Source: JAVHYG01 sp040390025 (GTDB lineage Bacteria; Pseudomonadota; Gammaproteobacteria; Diplorickettsiales; Diplorickettsiaceae). From it: a stretch of 64,000 nucleotides of DNA. The notes below the pieces were generated by a model. It was not told where the DNA came from. It searched no databases and saw only the letters and a list, made by a program, of their open reading frames with translations. Below are positions 62,460 through 64,000 of this stretch, in pieces. Made by a program: the position numbers and the translations under genes. Location: NCBI GenBank assembly GCA_040390025.1, contig JAZJZD010000011.1, positions 1 to 64,000 on the forward strand, read 5' to 3'. Positions within the stretch are counted from its first letter, which is position 1; the number at the start of each line of letters is the position of its first letter.

Positions 62460-62876
62460 ATGTCTGAAATTAATTACGATGCGGCGTGTGAACTGTTTGC
62501 TACTGAAGTAACGCTGCAATACCAAAACCGTTCAAAACTCAAAGATACCATCGAAGAACGACATGGCTTACGGGGTACTGCACTGAATGTACCCGTGTCT
62601 GATCTGGTTGAAATGGATGAAACGCATTATGCGGCGGCCGATATTTTTGTAACACCAGTTAATGAAACCAATGTGCCTGTACCGTCAATTGATTTAAAAG
62701 CTCTAAAGGAAGATTTTAGAAAAATAGGAGTAAACTTCATTACAGCAGGAGTAGTGGGGGTATTTATAAATCGTTATGTAGGAATAGATTTTTCTAAGAT
62801 GTTTTGGGCATCTCTTTCGATAACTGCTCTAGGTATGCTTTCATTAACTTTGGGATTACTTCGGAGGAGCAAATAA
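62460..62876 (+). CDS. Chimeric ORF: phage capsid-like N-terminus joined to small two-helix membrane domain
   Basis: Residues about 1-72 (MSEINYDAACELFATEVTL, DTIEERHGL, AADIFVTPVNETN) look like the start of a phage structural protein. From about residue 78 the character changes to LKALKEDFRKIGVNFITAG followed by two hydrophobic helices and a basic end LLRRSK, a small membrane protein of a kind found in mobile elements. I infer an in-frame fusion by deletion. A TTG two codons upstream is possible. The stop overlaps the next tiny ORF by one base. Confidence 0.5.
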   Translation: MSEINYDAACELFATEVTLQYQNRSKLKDTIEERHGLRGTALNVPVSDLVEMDETHYAAADIFVTPVNETNVPVPSIDLKALKEDFRKIGVNFITAGVVGVFINRYVGIDFSKMFWASLSITALGMLSLTLGLLRRSK

Positions 62877-62956
62877 TGACTACATTTTTATCATTTCTTC
62901 CAATTATTATAGTAGCCATTGGGCTTGGATTTGGAGCAGTATTGATGACTTTATAA
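62876..62956 (+). CDS. 26-residue single-helix membrane peptide
   Basis: ATG at 62876 shares its A with the preceding TAA stop. The product (begins MTTFLSFLPIIIVAIG, ends AVLMTL) is one hydrophobic helix with no charged residues. Coupling with the two-helix domain upstream suggests a two-gene membrane unit. No function is known to me, and the short length makes the call tentative. Confidence 0.4.
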   Translation: MTTFLSFLPIIIVAIGLGFGAVLMTL

Positions 62957-62985
62957 AACATTCAAAAGTCTGATAAGAAAAAACT

Positions 62986-63153
62986 ATGATACCCTTTGCA
63001 AGAGAACGTTATGAAGGCACTAGAACTAGAGAAGAGGGCCGTCATGAAGGTATTTTATCGGTTGCCAAAAGGCTTCTAATTGAAGAAGGTATGTCCCCTA
63101 AAGCTGTCCAAAAACCGCGAGAGATTCTAACAGTTTTTAACCCATTCAGCTAG
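62986..63153 (+). pseudogene. C-terminal remnant of Rpn/PD-(D/E)XK transposase-family protein
   Basis: The 55-residue frame reads RYEGTRTREEGRHEGILSVAKRLLIEEGMSPKAVQK. The repeated E-G-x2-E-G pattern followed by a short A-K-x-L-L-x-E-G-M-S helix is the usual tail of Rpn (YhgA-like) recombination-promoting nucleases. The catalytic domain is missing. The last 15 codons fall inside the right 47-bp repeat. Confidence 0.55.
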
Positions 63154-63154
63154 T
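63108..63154. repeat. Right 47-bp boundary repeat
   Basis: Direct copy of 60050-60096 with four mismatches, sharing CCAAAAACCGCG, CTAACAGTTTTT and CATTCAGCTAGT. Confidence 0.75.
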
Positions 63155-63479
63155 CTGTATAAACGCAGGTTTGAAATCATTAAATTTAGGGTACTATTTT
63201 TCGATTAATCTTGATAATTCCTATATCTTCTTTAGAACAGTGCTATTGTCCAAAAAGAATCTTTTATATGTTTTAAAGCTTTAAAATTTTATTTATAGGA
63301 CCAGTTTATTAAAAAACGAAGTTTTCTCATATGCTATACTCAAACGTTTTAGACAAAAAACTAAACACATATATAATCTTTATTATTTGTTGGGATTGCC
63401 GCTACCCTTATCCTAGATATTAGGAAAATATAGGTTCTGCAAGCGTTTTAAGTGTTGATTTACTATAATAGGGGATTTC
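63155..63479. other. 325-base gap before the transporter gene
   Basis: No gene on either strand. The region is AT-rich and ends with an AGGGGAT RBS at about 63470, correctly spaced from the ATG at 63480. No promoter could be chosen with confidence. Confidence 0.4.
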
Positions 63480-64000
63480 ATGCCCGCACTTCCACAGTTT
63501 TCTCTATTGAAAAGCCGCCGGTTCTTGCCTCTATTTATCATACAATTTCTTGGCGCGTTTAATGATAATGTTTTTAAAAATGCCTTAATTGTTCTCATTA
63601 CCTATCAGTTCTTCTTGCAATCAGCTTTATGGCAGCAATTTTCAGTTACGCTTGCTGCGGGTTTATTTATTTTACCATTTTTTTTGTTTTCGGCATTTGC
63701 AGGGCAATTGGCAGATAAATTAAGTAAAAAACGATTAATAATTATTATTAAATCTTTTGAATTGGTTTTCATGGGGTTGGCTGCATTGGGGTTTTATCTC
63801 CATGCGTTAGGCTTATTAATGCTGACTCTTTTTCTTATGGGTATGCATTCCACTTTTTTTGGTCCGATTAAATATGCCATTTTGCCCGATATTTTGGAAA
63901 AGACTGAGTTGCTTGGTGGAAATGCATTAATTGAAGCAAGTACATTTATGGCAATTTTGTTGGGAACTTTATTGGGGGGTCTCTTAATTGTTAGTCATGC
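63480..64000 (+). CDS. LplT-like MFS transporter, 3' end outside window
   Basis: The frame is open from ATG 63480 to the window end. LPLFIIQFLGAFNDNVFKNALIVLIT is the signature of the lysophospholipid transporter LplT group; FSAFAGQLADKLSKKRLI is motif A, and FFGPIKYAILPDIL and GGNALIEASTFMAILLGT follow. In many gammaproteobacteria this transporter is fused to an acyltransferase/acyl-ACP synthetase (Aas) that recycles lysophosphatidylethanolamine; whether that fusion exists here cannot be seen. Confidence 0.88.
   Translation, partial: MPALPQFSLLKSRRFLPLFIIQFLGAFNDNVFKNALIVLITYQFFLQSALWQQFSVTLAAGLFILPFFLFSAFAGQLADKLSKKRLIIIIKSFELVFMGLAALGFYLHALGLLMLTLFLMGMHSTFFGPIKYAILPDILEKTELLGGNALIEASTFMAILLGTLLGGLLIVSH

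Larger units (their letters stand above)
60050..63154. mobile_element. Decayed integrative/phage-like element
   Basis: Bounded by 47-base direct repeats that differ at four positions. Inside are a broken tyrosine integrase, two phage-gene fragments, an ankyrin gene, a chimeric phage/membrane ORF with a tiny membrane peptide, and the tail of an Rpn-type nuclease/transposase. Most genes are truncated, so it is probably immobile. It lies next to the tRNA cluster, but the repeats do not overlap a tRNA 3' end. Confidence 0.65.

Overview
The window reads as chromosome of an AT-rich, host-associated gammaproteobacterium. The core genes (fur, bamE, rnfH-ratA, smpB-ssrA, pilF-hisS-yfgM-bamB-der, guaBA, hemDXY, rlmN, ndk) are gammaproteobacterial in sequence and order. 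The accessory genes (an ankyrin protein, a coiled-coil/polyproline protein, a protein with an EPIYA-like tyrosine motif, a large unique membrane protein) fit an intracellular member of the Legionellales, for example a Rickettsiella, Diplorickettsia or Coxiella relative. The taxonomic placement is inference; no database search was possible.

Layout. 1-8.6 kb: the end of an in-frame histone-deacetylase/rhodanese chimera, tRNA-Leu, then a compact pyrimidine operon pyrD-carA-carB-pyrB-pyrI-pyrC covering every step to orotate. 8.7-13.8 kb: a degenerate polysaccharide deacetylase, hemD-hemX-hemY on the minus strand, and two small low-complexity effector-like genes. 13.9-19.5 kb: pgk-pyk, a palindromic repeat, fur, bamE, rnfH-ratA, smpB and the tmRNA gene.

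19.4-28.5 kb: a genomic island of about 9 kb inserted at the 3' end of ssrA. A second copy of the tmRNA 3' end and its downstream sequence lies at 28433-28493. The island carries a complete type I restriction-modification operon (hsdM, BRO-N protein, DUF2130 protein, hsdS, hsdR) and a dinD gene whose start is frameshifted. It has no recognisable integrase.

28.6-53.2 kb: mostly housekeeping (gcvR, bcp, perM, guaA, guaB, ndk, rlmN, pilF, hisS, yfgM, bamB, der, dam, rsmJ, hisC, coaX). Embedded are an S24-like regulator lacking its catalytic lysine, a LuxR-type autoinducer-binding domain with no DNA-binding domain, a 720-residue unrecognised membrane protein, an MFS exporter and a GtrA protein.

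53.8-59.1 kb is the most unusual locus. It holds a one-module NRPS-like enzyme (adenylation domain, carrier protein, FAD/NAD(P)-binding oxidoreductase) whose specificity residues resemble an ornithine code. Nine bases downstream is a PAS-containing hybrid histidine kinase that ends in receiver and HPt domains.

59.3-63.2 kb: four minus-strand tRNAs (Lys, His, Arg, Pro), then a decayed integrative element bounded by 47-bp repeats. It contains an integrase broken by an exact 107-bp tandem duplication, phage gene fragments, an ankyrin gene and small membrane peptides. The window ends inside an LplT-like transporter gene.
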